Source of the DNA: Spisula solida
Taxonomy: Eukaryota; Mollusca; Bivalvia; Venerida; Mactridae
NCBI GenBank assembly: GCA_947247005.1
Contig: OX365946.1
Coordinates: 45,906,734 to 45,970,733 of the forward strand
Direction of reading: 5' to 3'
DNA length: 64,000 bases
Shown here: positions 44,505-56,000 of the stretch, piece after piece
How positions within the stretch are numbered: the first letter of the stretch is position 1
Layout: every line of letters starts with the position of its first letter
Program-made: the position numbers and the translations under genes
Notes under the pieces: model-generated
Seen by the model: the letters and a program-made list of their open reading frames with translations, nothing else
Told to the model about the DNA's origin: nothing
Databases searched by the model: none

Positions 44505-44819
44505 TACTATGACTTATCAATCGGGTAGCAATAGATATGTTGATCTGAGTGATTCTTTAGTATATTGATAGTATTGATTCATTATTGTTATTATGTACAA
44601 TTAAAATTTATGAACACTTAAATTAATATTTGTTTGTTACCTAATTAAAAAAAAATGTTTGCTGTCTCCTATACAAATTAGATGTTTCTACTTAAGCATG
44701 TACTTTTAATTTCATGTTAAAACATTCAACTACGGTAGTCAAAATGTGAACTTACATAAACTTATTGTCTTTAGCTGCTCTGATTGTCTAGCCTACTTCT
44801 GGCTGATTGTCAATTAAAG

Positions 44820-46485
44820 CCATGGGGAAAGTTTGAGTGTCGTACACAGCCTGTGAGAAACAACAAGCAACAAGTAATTGAGAATTGCAAGTAAGAAAAA
44901 CAATTTTTGTCAGAATCAAAATATTTTTAGATGTGCATAATTCCCTTATTGCCCCCTATCCACATATGAAGTTTCATAAACCTAGCTTGGAAACTGTTGG
45001 AGTTATGGCAGGATCCAGATTTGGGCATATTTTCACTCTTTCTGCCGCCATAGCAACCACAATTTTTGTCAGAATCAAAATATTTTTAGACGTGCATAAT
45101 CCCCTTATTGCCCCCTATCCACATACCAAGTTTCATAAACCTAGCTTGGAAACTGTTCGAGTTATGTCAGGATCCAGATTTTTTGACGGACGGACGGACG
45201 GACGGACTGACTGACTGACGGACGGACGGAGGGCAAACCTATAGTCCCCTCCGGTCAAAAACCGGTAGGGGACTAATTACCTATGCTGAAGCGCATGGGA
45301 ACCGCGCAGCTGGCAGAGAATCAGCACCAACGAGAAGAACGTCAGCAGAAACCTGCAATTAGAAATTGTCAGCGATCGACGTAGCCAAAGAATATCCATC
45401 TCTACCATTGAGTTACATCTTCAAGCCAAGTTACTGGCTAAGGATTTACAGAATATGGAAGAATTCAAGGCTTCGACAAAATGGGTATATAGGTTCATGA
45501 ACCTGTCCATCAGACGTCGTACACACATCGCCCAGAGATTACCAGAAGACATTGATGAGAAGATTACCGAGTTTCAACGGTTCATAATCAACGGGCCACG
45601 ACTACGACATAAGTCAGATAGGGAACCCTGAATAGACCCCACTTACATTTGACCTGCCAACAAACTCAACAGTACATGCTAAGGGAGCGAAGACTGTCAC
45701 AATCAACACAACCGGTAAGGAAATGAACTGTTTTATGGTGATGCTGTCATGTACAGCAGATGGGGGGGAAGTTACCGCCGTACGTTGTCTTCGAGAGAAA
45801 AACCCTCCCCAAGACTGCAAAGTGGCCCCGGACTATCGTCGTCCGATGTCAAGAGAAAGGCTGAATGAACCAGACTCTTGCCAATGACTGGGTGAGGACT
45901 GTTTGGGGGATGAGACCCGGTGGGATGACCAAGAAAACGTTGTTGGTGTTAGATGCATTCCACGCACATCAAACGCCGGAAGTAAAGTCGCTGTTGAAGG
46001 AAGAATTAAAGACCGTTCCTGTCATCATTCCTGGGAGGTTGATCTCAATACTGCAACCCTTAGATGTGTCCATAAACATGCCCATGAAGACTCTGCTTTA
46101 ACATAGATGGACAGAGTGGTATGCGTCAGACCAGCATACCTACATATCTAGATGGCGAATGAGGAAACAAGAGCTCGAGGACATCTGCCAATGGATAGTC
46201 GACGCTTGTGACGAACTAGAGCCAGCCATCATCATACGAGCTTTGAAGAAATGCTGCATCTCCAACAACCTTGATGGCAGCGAAGACGACGCACTCTACG
46301 ACGAGTATCATCAACACCCGTAACAGACGATGACTATGAAGAAGATGATACTACATACGACAAGGACAATACAGTCGTCACCGAAAATGACCTGCAAGAG
46401 TATTTATCAAAGCTGGACGACGATTCTGACTTCGAAGGGTTTGACGAGCATGATCTCCCCCTAGCAGAACTTAGATCATAGAAGA
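44820..46485 (+). pseudogene. Pogo-type DDE transposase pseudogene
   Basis: Order: MGKVECRT start near 44821, YAEAHGNRAAGRE (N-terminal HTH), ASTKWVY and RRRTHIAQRLPEDI (CENP-B-type HTH), ETPLTFDLPTNSTVHAKGAK with the preceding NMDE region degraded, VMLSCTADGG, then an ORF at 45865 with NDWVRTVWGMRPGG and KTLLVLDAFHAHQT (second catalytic Asp). ISILQPLDVSIN and the tail IRALKKCCISNNLDGSEDDA follow. Stops and frameshifts occur in every section, and a dispersed repeat (44891-45277) splits the N-terminus. Not functional. Confidence 0.8.
44891..45277. repeat. Dispersed repeat inserted in pogo transposase
   Basis: Two subunits (caatttttgtcagaatcaaa at 44900 and 45060), then a (ggac)n tail at 45185-45230 and tagtcccctccggtcaaaaa...aggggactaa. 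The coding sense stops before it and resumes right after it. Confidence 0.75.
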
Positions 46486-46629
46486 CAACGCCCCGGATGC
46501 TCTGCTTACCACCAGCCCTTTTCAGGGCTACCCAATAGTCCTTTACAAGACTAACCAGTTATTTCAAAAGAAATAACTGAATGATTGTCAAAATAATAAC
46601 AGTCCTTTTCAGCAGTCCACGCTTGTCAA

Positions 46630-47142
46630 TAAACAAGAGGGCCATTTGGTCCTAAAGCGCTCACCTGATGACTAGCAGTAAAGGCAGAATCTGTATTTGT
46701 TATGATATGACCTTAATATTTGATGTAGATTTTACAAATAAACACTTTATGGCCAGGTTTGATAAAGAAGAGGTAATAAATGTGACCTCTAGAGTGTTAA
46801 CAAGAGTTTTCTTCAATGTGACCTGGTGATCTACTTTTGGACCCTCCATGACCCAGTTGCAAACTTGACCTAGAGTTCATAGAGATACAAATTGTGACCA
46901 AGTTTAATTAAGATTATATCAAAAATGTGCCTCTAGAGTGTCAACAATGTTTTTTCTTTGATTTGACCTAGTGACCTAGTTTTTGAACCCAGACAAGAGA
47001 CAAACATTGTGACCAAGCTTCATAAAGATAAAGTGAAAATTGTGATCTCTAGAGTGTTAACAGTCAAATTGTTGATGGTGGACGACTGACATAGGGCGAT
47101 CACAATAGCTCACCTTGAGCACTTTGTGCTCAGGTGAGCTAA
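46630..47142. repeat. Bivalve repeat, short copy
   Basis: Starts aacaagagggccatttggtc and ends gctcaccttgagcactttgtgctcaggtgagct, the same ends as 30410-32145, with two to three internal units. Confidence 0.8.
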
Positions 47143-48596
47143 AAAACCACATATTTTCATCCCAATGACTTGTAGGTGTGTGCGACTTGTGAGCGCATAT
47201 TTACAGTAGATATACTGATGATGCAGCGTTTATGTGAAAGTGAAAATCCGAGGATGGTAACTGCAAACTTGACCAATTGTTATTATACATGTAAGTTTGA
47301 ATTGTTCAAATTTAGGGAAGCTTTTTTGTGATAAAGAGATCAATATTTCAATTGACTAACTGTAAAAGCATTTACTTTTGCGAGGCTAATGTTTGCGAAA
47401 TTCTAATTTGGAAGTCCTTTGTGAGAGTTAATGTTTGCGAATTTTAAATTTTAGAAAGAAAAAGAAAATCCTACTTTCTCGGCAAAATCCCTGGGGCATC
47501 ATTTAATTGCCATGGTGCAAAACACACCAGATAATTTTGACTACTGTTTGTACACTAACAAGGTCATCTACACAAGCGTATTGATTTACAATTGGCCGAG
47601 TGGCTTAATTTGTTGGTATTTACTAGTACTCAATTAAGCCAAACCAGACAGCCCATTGTGTAATGAGAAAACTGAGAAAGTATGTTGTATTCAGTACATT
47701 GCTTCCCAACTTAGCGGAAAAAGCAATAGCCCTAGGTGTTAAACATTTTGCCTGTAGACATTGAGTGACATTGACCAGCTAACTAGTGTTTTTATACTGG
47801 CAGACATTCATTGCAATTGAACTGCCAATTACATTTTTGACTGAAATATTTTTTGTTCACATTTTATGTTGTATTGTTAACTTTTTGTAAATATCAATCA
47901 CATCAAGTTAGTTTGTCACGCAAAAGTCAGCGTAGTCGTCAGTATTTTATCACATCCCAAATTATAACGAATACAACAAAACAGTTCTGAATAGATGGTA
48001 ATGGCGTCTCTTAGCTGTAATCATTATAGAAGTTCAACATATTTGAAGATATATAGAATATATAGAAGGTAATAATTTCACGAGCATCAATTTTCGCGAA
48101 TTATCAAACTCTAAAATTAAACCCTCGCAAATTATTCTGCTTTACAGCAACATATACATGTACAATGACAAAAGCTGAAGCAAGCCAAACAGACATGTGT
48201 ATATGGCAACTTAATAGGAAAACTACATACTTATATTAACATTAACCAAACAGAACAAGTAATCACATGCATTAAAGTGAGCATTTCCCGTGGCTAAACG
48301 GGTGGCTAGTCATAGAAGGTGACATGACATACAGTGAATGTAGATTAGCAGGACAGCTAAGATCTAACACCAATATAAACATGATTTGTTAAATGCCTTA
48401 CATAGAATATTGAGGTATTGAAAGGTTCAACTTATGTATTCTGACCTCATTGACTAGGATGCAATAATGAAATCAGATGTGCTGTGCACTCATGATTTAA
48501 TTGCTATGCATGTGTGCTCGTAACCATTCTTTATAGAACGATAAAACACAGGAATATAATCATTACCTAGGTACTGTTTTATCAAAGCACTTAGGG
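47143..48596. other. Gene-free stretch with a possible MITE
   Basis: No gene seen. Within it 47360-48147 has weakly complementary ends (ctgtaaaagca...gcgagg and cctcgcaaa...tgctttacag) and several ttcgcgaa words, suggesting an old MITE; no clear target duplication. Confidence 0.35.
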
Positions 48597-49737
48597 TACA
48601 GTCTAACTTGTACTAGCGACCACGCATATTAAGCGACCTTTGTCTTAAACGACCGGTTTTAACTCCTCCCGATCGTTTTGTTCTATTGTATTAAGCGACC
48701 TTTGTCTTAAATGACCGGTTTAACCTCCTCCCGATCGTTTTTGTTCTATTGTTCTTTTGTATTAAGCGACTTTTGTCTAACGCGACCAGCAACCGCCGTT
48801 TTAGTGACCAAACATGTCACACGTGTTGTTTTAAGCGACCGATAAAATTGGTGACAGTTTGTTTATCTTTTACTAATTGCCCTAATCATTGTCTAATTGG
48901 CGGCGGTCAAACAAAAGGCGTGAAAATTTGTTAAACAATTATCTAGTCTAGAGGGGGGTCTTAAAGGCTATGAATAAATTATAATTCAACCAATCACAGT
49001 TCAGTGTTGGGTTCCAAACTAATTTAACCCCGCCCATTCACGAATTTTTCACGTGCTTATTATGACTGACTTTGACCTAATTCTTCTCTTTAATCAAAGT
49101 TAAAGATCTAGCATTAATCTCTGCTTTTTTATCTGATCACATTTGGATTATTATTACCTATCTATGAATCATGTCTACTCAACGGAAAGTGTTGGATTAT
49201 GACGATAAAGTTTGTTTGATTGAATTAAGTAAGGTCAAAAGTGCGCGTAAGATCGCGGAGAAATTCCAAGTGGGAAAAACCCAGATTCAGAACATTCTGA
49301 GAAGGAAAGCTGAGGTTTTAGAGGACGTTGCAAATAATGTGTCTGGTAGTAGGAAACGTGCTTGTAGATTGATGGGAAATGAGGACATAAATAACTTAGT
49401 TCCAGCATGGTTCAAGGATGCTACGGATAGACGTATGCCGGTGCCTGGACCTTTATTGTGTCAGCAAGCTTTAAAATTTGCTAAGGATTTGGATACTAAT
49501 ACGACGTTTAAAGCATCACTAGGATGGTTAGCATCGTTCCTGAAACATAACAACGTTGTGTTTGGTACCATGTCCAGTGAGAGAGGTGATGTGAAGAAGG
49601 ACGCTGTCGATGATTGGAAATCGAAACTACCCACTATTTGTGACAGATACGATCCGAAGAACATTTTTAACTTGGATGAAACTGGGTTGTTCTTTCGAGA
49701 TACCACTAAGAAGTCATTCCATTTCAAAGGTATTTAT
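48597..49737 (+). mobile_element. 3'-truncated Tigger-like DNA transposon
   Basis: Starts with TA (48597-48598) and CAGTCTAACTTGTACTAGCG, a pogo/Tigger-type terminus. A subterminal tandem repeat of about 62 bp follows (ttaagcgacctttgtcttaa, 48630-48770), then the transposase ORF. No matching right terminus is found. The element ends near 49737, in the 3' flank of parkin. Confidence 0.7.
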
Positions 49738-49743
49738 CTATGA
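49171..49743 (+). pseudogene. Tigger-like transposase, N-terminal two domains
   Basis: 190 codons. CENP-B-type N-terminal HTH (RKVLDYDDKVCLIELSKV, SARKIAEKFQVGKTQIQNIL), second HTH domain (LVPAWFKDATDRRMPVPGPL, FKASLGWLASFLKHN), then NIFNLDETGLFFRD with the first catalytic Asp of the DDE triad. The frame ends just after SFHFKG, so two of three catalytic residues are lost. The body is intact and could still bind DNA. It runs convergent to parkin. Confidence 0.8.
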
Positions 49744-49906
49744 TGCACTATTACTGTGACAAAATGTATTATCTTTGTATTGAGTACGAAATACGTACAA
49801 TTTTGAGTACGAATGTTGTAACGCACTAATTTCCAGTGCGATTTTACAACAATACATTTTCTACAAGATATCACCGTCAGTAACAAAATGTCCAGAAACG
49901 TAATCA
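49738..49906 (-). other. Parkin 3' UTR region
   Basis: AT-rich, gene-free, between the parkin stop and the truncated Tigger element. No canonical AATAAA is seen; caatacaaag (about 49780, minus strand) may be a variant signal. Confidence 0.35.
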
Positions 49907-50010
49907 CTATCCAAACCAATGGTCTCCTTGACAACTTCTGTCCCATTCCTTCTCACATAGCCAGCACCATTCTTTGTGACATCTGCTACATATCATATGC
50001 ATACAGCCAC
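49907..50010 (-). CDS. PRKN: Parkin exon 10 (RING2 catalytic end and stop)
   Basis: Acceptor gtttcag; 104 nt to TAG at 49909-49907. Reads [19 protein letters not shown] and ends GDHWFG, the standard parkin C-terminus. The zinc pair is CX2C (CSRC), where human has CX4C. Confidence 0.95.
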
Positions 50011-53000
50011 CTGAAACGTAACAATGAATGTAAAACATGTACATTTCCCAACAAATCATTTAACTTCAAGGCCACCTAAAAAGCAATAGACGTAATTTGC
50101 AGGTCACGGTAAACCATCATAGTACTACCATGTTCTAGGACTGCAGGCAGGTATTTTCGAATATTCACAACCTTTCTATAATCACAACTATTCACAACTA
50201 CATCTGTTAAGTGAATATTGACTGAGAAATTCAAAATTTTCACTTTGAAAAGTTTTAAATAGTGATCTTATGCAACAGACCCGAAACTATTTCAAGGGTC
50301 ATTCCGTAGAATTTTAGTAAAAACATATTCAGTAATAACAGAGGAGAAATTGCATGCAGGACATCCACTTTGTGAGTTATAAAAAGTCCTGAAAGCATGT
50401 ATGTTACAATAAACACCTACCACTTCTTTCTGTCTTGACACCACATTGTGGACATGGCTTTGTGATTTCCTGAATAGTATCCAATGATTGTACGTCCCAT
50501 CTGGCTCTCATAGCCTGCTCTGTATCTACAACCACTCCCTGTGTAACAAGGACTACAGTTTCTATAGAATACACATAATACATGTGGCTGCTAAACACAA
50601 CATGTTGATAAGGAATTTGTCTACCTATTTGTTCCAAGCTTTTGAAAAAGACTTTTAATACTTATTTATACAATGCGATTACTACCATTTGATCACCATT
50701 TATTGTTTATTGTTATTTGGTACATGCCCGTCAAACAGTTCTGCATATTATGCAAATAAATTATACATATTATTTTATGGGTGATGGCACAAGGGTCAGT
50801 TATATCTCCCTTATGTTTGTATTGATCAGTTGAAAAAAAAGATAATATTAAGTCAGACGGGGAAGGCAGCACTCAAATTAACCAGCCGAGCACAGAAACA
50901 TACAAGGCACAATACCCAACTGAACAAGTAAACCTTTGTCTACCTGAAGTAGTGGTATCATTGGTTTGGGAGGGCAGGGTAGCTTTAGGTTCAAATAGGC
51001 TATAAAATGTATACTGTCCACATACTGCACCATGCCAAACATCATCCCAAATTTAACAGATCTTTCTCAATCCAAATAAACTGAGAACAAACTGTGGATT
51101 ATTTGGATTTACTTTCAATAAAACATGTCAAGATACAAGTACTAAAACAGTATCCAGGCTATTAATTTCCTCTTTTAGTAGTGGCTGTAATAGGATATTT
51201 TCCTCAGGAAATATTCATTTAAAATCATGCAGTATTCCCCAAAAATAAAGAGTATATAGCACTACAATATCAGTTCCCCTGGTTACCATGATACTGATTT
51301 ACCCCCACCAACAAAGTTGCAGATTATTATACAGTTTTACAGCTTGATTGGTATTATCAGCATTTGAAATACCTTTAACCATTTTTATAATTATATATCA
51401 TAATACCAACTTCAATACCGTATTATCTTGCGTGGTTGAGTCTTTACTTTGGCATGGCCCTCGATGTACTTCTTGACGACATTCCTTACAGAATTCAAAC
51501 TACAAGATAAACATCACAATAGCTGTATAGTCACAGGTGAACGTATTGTTATTTACAATTTCAATTGTAAGTGTTACACAATTTCAAAATGCTCAATGAG
51601 CTAATACTATGACAACTAAAAAAGCTATGTTGAAGGTTTGAGTAACTTCCCTTGAATTGATTAGTGTGTAAGTTTACTTTGGAAAATATTGAAACTTTTG
51701 TTTATTGCTGTATGTATAAACTAATTATATAAAAGTATCATGCAAGTTTTTTTCCTGTAACAATAGCATTTCCCAAACACAAAACATCCTTTTTTAATTG
51801 CCACAATCATCATATCTTTTACAATAGGTAAATATAACTGAGTGGTATGATCATCTTTGGTGGCAGTTAATCACTTACAAGTGCTGAAATTGGACACATG
51901 AAAAAATCTCAATTTGATGGGAAAAATTGCCATGTTCAATATGTACTGGTGCCATGTTCAATATGTACTGGTGCCATGTTCAATATGTACTGGTACCAAT
52001 TCAAAGATGGCGAAGAAATAAGAACAGTATTTACCCGACACGTTCTACATTGAATATCTCTGGCCTCGTCCTCCACTATAATACCCTCACCACAACCATG
52101 ATTCGGACACAGAAGTCCACCAGATTTCAACACACATTCTTCAGCACCAAAATCTTTGTACCTTTCATACTGGTGAGAAGATAAACGCGATAGTTATATT
52201 TCATGAAACAAACCAGAGGATATGCATGCACGATGTAATTTGCCTGTCACACATTTAGTGAACACTTGTATCTAAACTAAAGATTGCCTTTCGTTGACAC
52301 ACTGCTCCGTGCGAGATGTCAATTTTGACTGTTTTCAGGCATCTTGTTTTCTTCTGTTGACCGTTACAAACTTGTTTATCATAAGACAATTTTGAGCAGA
52401 GATGCCGCATATCCTTTGATTTCTCGACATTTATCTATACCTTTGATGACAAAATTTATTTTTGAATTGTAAAACATGTCAAGTTTGACATGCTCCGTAA
52501 AGCACTATATGGGTTGTTTTGGCAACAATTCTCTTGCAAAGTATAGACTAAAATAAATTATTTTGCGCAGAGAATTGATGAATAGTTAATAAATGCAGCT
52601 GTATACTATTTAATGGTTTGTTTCTGATACTTTTTGAGACAGTCTCAAAACTTTCTGGACAACCCTCATATTTATTGTTAAATCACATGAATACCTGATA
52701 TTTTCCCAGCAGTTTGAAGTGATGTACATCTTTTATCAGAGAGTCTTCACAACCAGCTGAAATACATGTAGTATAAAGTTACATAACACTATACAACATT
52801 TAACTTCAATCAGTCAAAGTGGAACTATACTAGAAATGCGGAATCAAGGACCACAACTGTTGTCAGACTGACTCCTTTAAATAGTTATTGATTGGATACC
52901 ATTTTGTTGACCAACATGTGCAAAGCGAAAGGTGGTATAACAATATGGCTTTGACAGTAATTTGAACCAGCCAAGTTATTGTTGAATATATGACCTCTAG

Positions 53001-56000
53001 TTTGTGCCCATATGGTAAAGTGTACAAAGGGTTATGAGTCTATGGGCATACTTGAGATTGTAAGCAATAAACCCTCAGACACAGCCTGTAATTCACAGCT
53101 AGAAGTGTTTTTGACATGAAAACCTCCCTCTCCCACAAAGGGCAATAACCATCCGACATAAAATTTTTTATTTAACAAGGCTTGGTTCCAAGGATTCGAG
53201 TAAAGTTTCATTGACATCCGACCAATAGTCAAGGAGAACAAGCATGGACAATCCATCCAGACAGAGAACACAAAATCAAATCCGAAGCACTTACCTGGAC
53301 AAGGCAAGGAATAACCAATATCAGTATCTTCAATAAACGATCGCTGATCCAGTGAGACTTGAGCATATGACACGAAACATTCGATACACATCACATGTTT
53401 GTCTGGACAAGGATAGACCAGCACAGGTGAACTGCAAGCAAACATGTATTAGTTGAGTAAAGCATGAATGACTGAAACCACAAGCAGACCAAATTAATTA
53501 CTTTTAGGGGTGACTATTGAGTCCAATTTTGACTATCGCAATACCATTGCTATTGCTGAAAGTACTATTGCGATACTATTGTATTGCTGGAAACTATTGC
53601 GATACTATTGCAATAGTTATTGCCAAGATTTGAAAACCAGAGATTAACTTGTAAATGCAAGTTTGCACTGTGTAAGATATCATTTGTTGTACAACATACC
53701 AATCTACTATTTGTGGAAATGATTTAAAATGTATTTGACAGAAATAGATTAATAAAATTAAGGCGATATTAGTCCATTGAGGCTGTTTTGATGCGAAAAC
53801 GGAAGTTGTTTTAAATTAATAATAAACTTTATTCATAAAAACGAAACTATCGTAACTATCGATAGTTGAGTTTACTATCGGCGATAGTTATTGGATCGAG
53901 ACTTTAACTATCGATCCATACTATCGGGACACTCGGAATCGCAATGCATCGATATTTCGATGCATCGGCCCACCCCTAATTACTTTCGACATTTTTTGCA
54001 AAAATAAAAGGCATTGTAAATGTGAAACGGAGTCGGAAGCACTGGTACAACTTTGAGACAGTTCACATAGGTTGGTTTTTTGGTCTGGTCGTGATCAATT
54101 ATGTGATTTAGAAAGTGTTATTGAAAATGTGGTACCAAGTACGTTTCGGATGTATATGTTTTAATGCTACCAACTCACCTATCTATGGCACAGGTAACAC
54201 ATTCCACATGTCGACGATTCGGTCGTATATGTTTTAATGCTACCAACTCACTTATCTATGGCACAGGTAACACATTTCACATGTCGACGATTCGGTCGTA
54301 TATGTTTCATTGCTACCAACTCACCTATCTATGGCACAGGTTACACATTCCACATGTCGACGATTCGGTCGTATATGTTTTAATGCTACCAACTCACCTA
54401 TCTATGGCACAGGTAACACATTCCACATGTCGACGATTCGGTCGTATATGTTTCAATGCTACCAACTCACCTATCAATGGCACAGGTTACACATTCCACA
54501 TGTCGACGATTCGGTCGTATATGTTTTAATGCTACCAACTCACCTATCAATGGCACAGGTAACACATTCCACATGTCGACGATTCGGTCGTATATGTTTT
54601 AATGCTACCAACTCACCTATCAATGGCACAGGTTACACATTCCACATGTCGACGATTCGGTCGTATATGTTTTAATGCTACCAACTCACCTATCAATGGC
54701 ACAGGTTACACATTCCACATGTCGACGATTCGGTCTTATATGTTTTAATGCTACCAACTCTTCATCTCCGTCATGTTCACAACATTTAAAATAAAATTGC
54801 TGAAAGAAACAGATATTATGAATAGAATAGGTTTATCACAAGAATTAATGAGATGTTTTTGGAATATTTATGCCCTTTACCTAGTCATTACATTTTAAAG
54901 GTCATTGCGACCTTAATCTTGACCTCAAAATCGATAGAGTGACCTTTACTTTATACATCAAAATTAATAGAGTTCATCAATTGATCATGACCTTTCTAAG
55001 TTTGAAGACCCCAGGCATAATATTCATCAAGAAATAAGTCGGAATGGTTTGGTCAACCGATGGACAGACTGACATGTACCAAGTAATGCACCCACTTCTT
55101 TCAAGGGAACAAAAAATACATCTCCTTTCTACAACAGAACTAAACTTTGGAGTTCAAACAATCACGCAACTCAAACAGACACCAGCATTTATTTTTATAA
55201 TTTTATTTTATAAATTATTAATGCATTCCCAACCACTAGTACTAGTAGACTTAAACTGTTGAATTCATTCAAGAATTTCGTGTGAAAGTACATTACAGTG
55301 GAACCCCTCTAATCCGGACTCGTCCGGACCAGGCAAAAAGTCCGGATTAGAGAGGTGTCTGGATTAGAGGGGTTTCTATTTTTAGATACTTGTATGTTAC
55401 TCTTAGTTGAAGGCCTTGCTTAACACCACAAAAAAATGAGATGTAAAACAGCAACAATTGATTACACATCTTCATGGTTGGTTTTGGTACAGAAAAATAT
55501 TCTCTGATCAATTTTACTTAAGCTTCAAGGTCGATTTCAACCTTACGACGTTTTGACAGAGGCTCAGACATGATTATCATATGAAATTCTGTAAAAGAAT
55601 GACTATCCGTCAAATGCATTTTGATGGATTTTTATAGCATTTACTCGTAGATTTATCCAAACTGAGAATGTCCGAATTGTTTTCCTTTGATGTCGATAAC
55701 AACCTTCTCAAAATTAAACATTAAGGGGACCTGTATTCGATTCAACTGACCTCCGTGTAGACAAAACAACGCAGCAATAGTCTTTTAATTAATTAAATAG
55801 GCCAATAAACGCTGTCAATTAGCGTTTTTAAAATGATGATATTTAATTGTCCGAAATTGTGATTTTCACACCCGTGTCGATAACACGTACACACCGACAC
55901 TGCGTATTGTTGATGTTACAACCGTTAAATGATCGGACTATTTTAATTGCATATACGATGGTGCGAATATACAACACATTGACACCTGTCAAAACATTGG

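Noticed and set aside
54164..54675. Two 121-codon plus-strand frames ([10 protein letters not shown]...)
   Set aside because: They are the antisense of the exon-4-derived 73-bp repeat; the apparent protein repeats every 146 nt with frame change.
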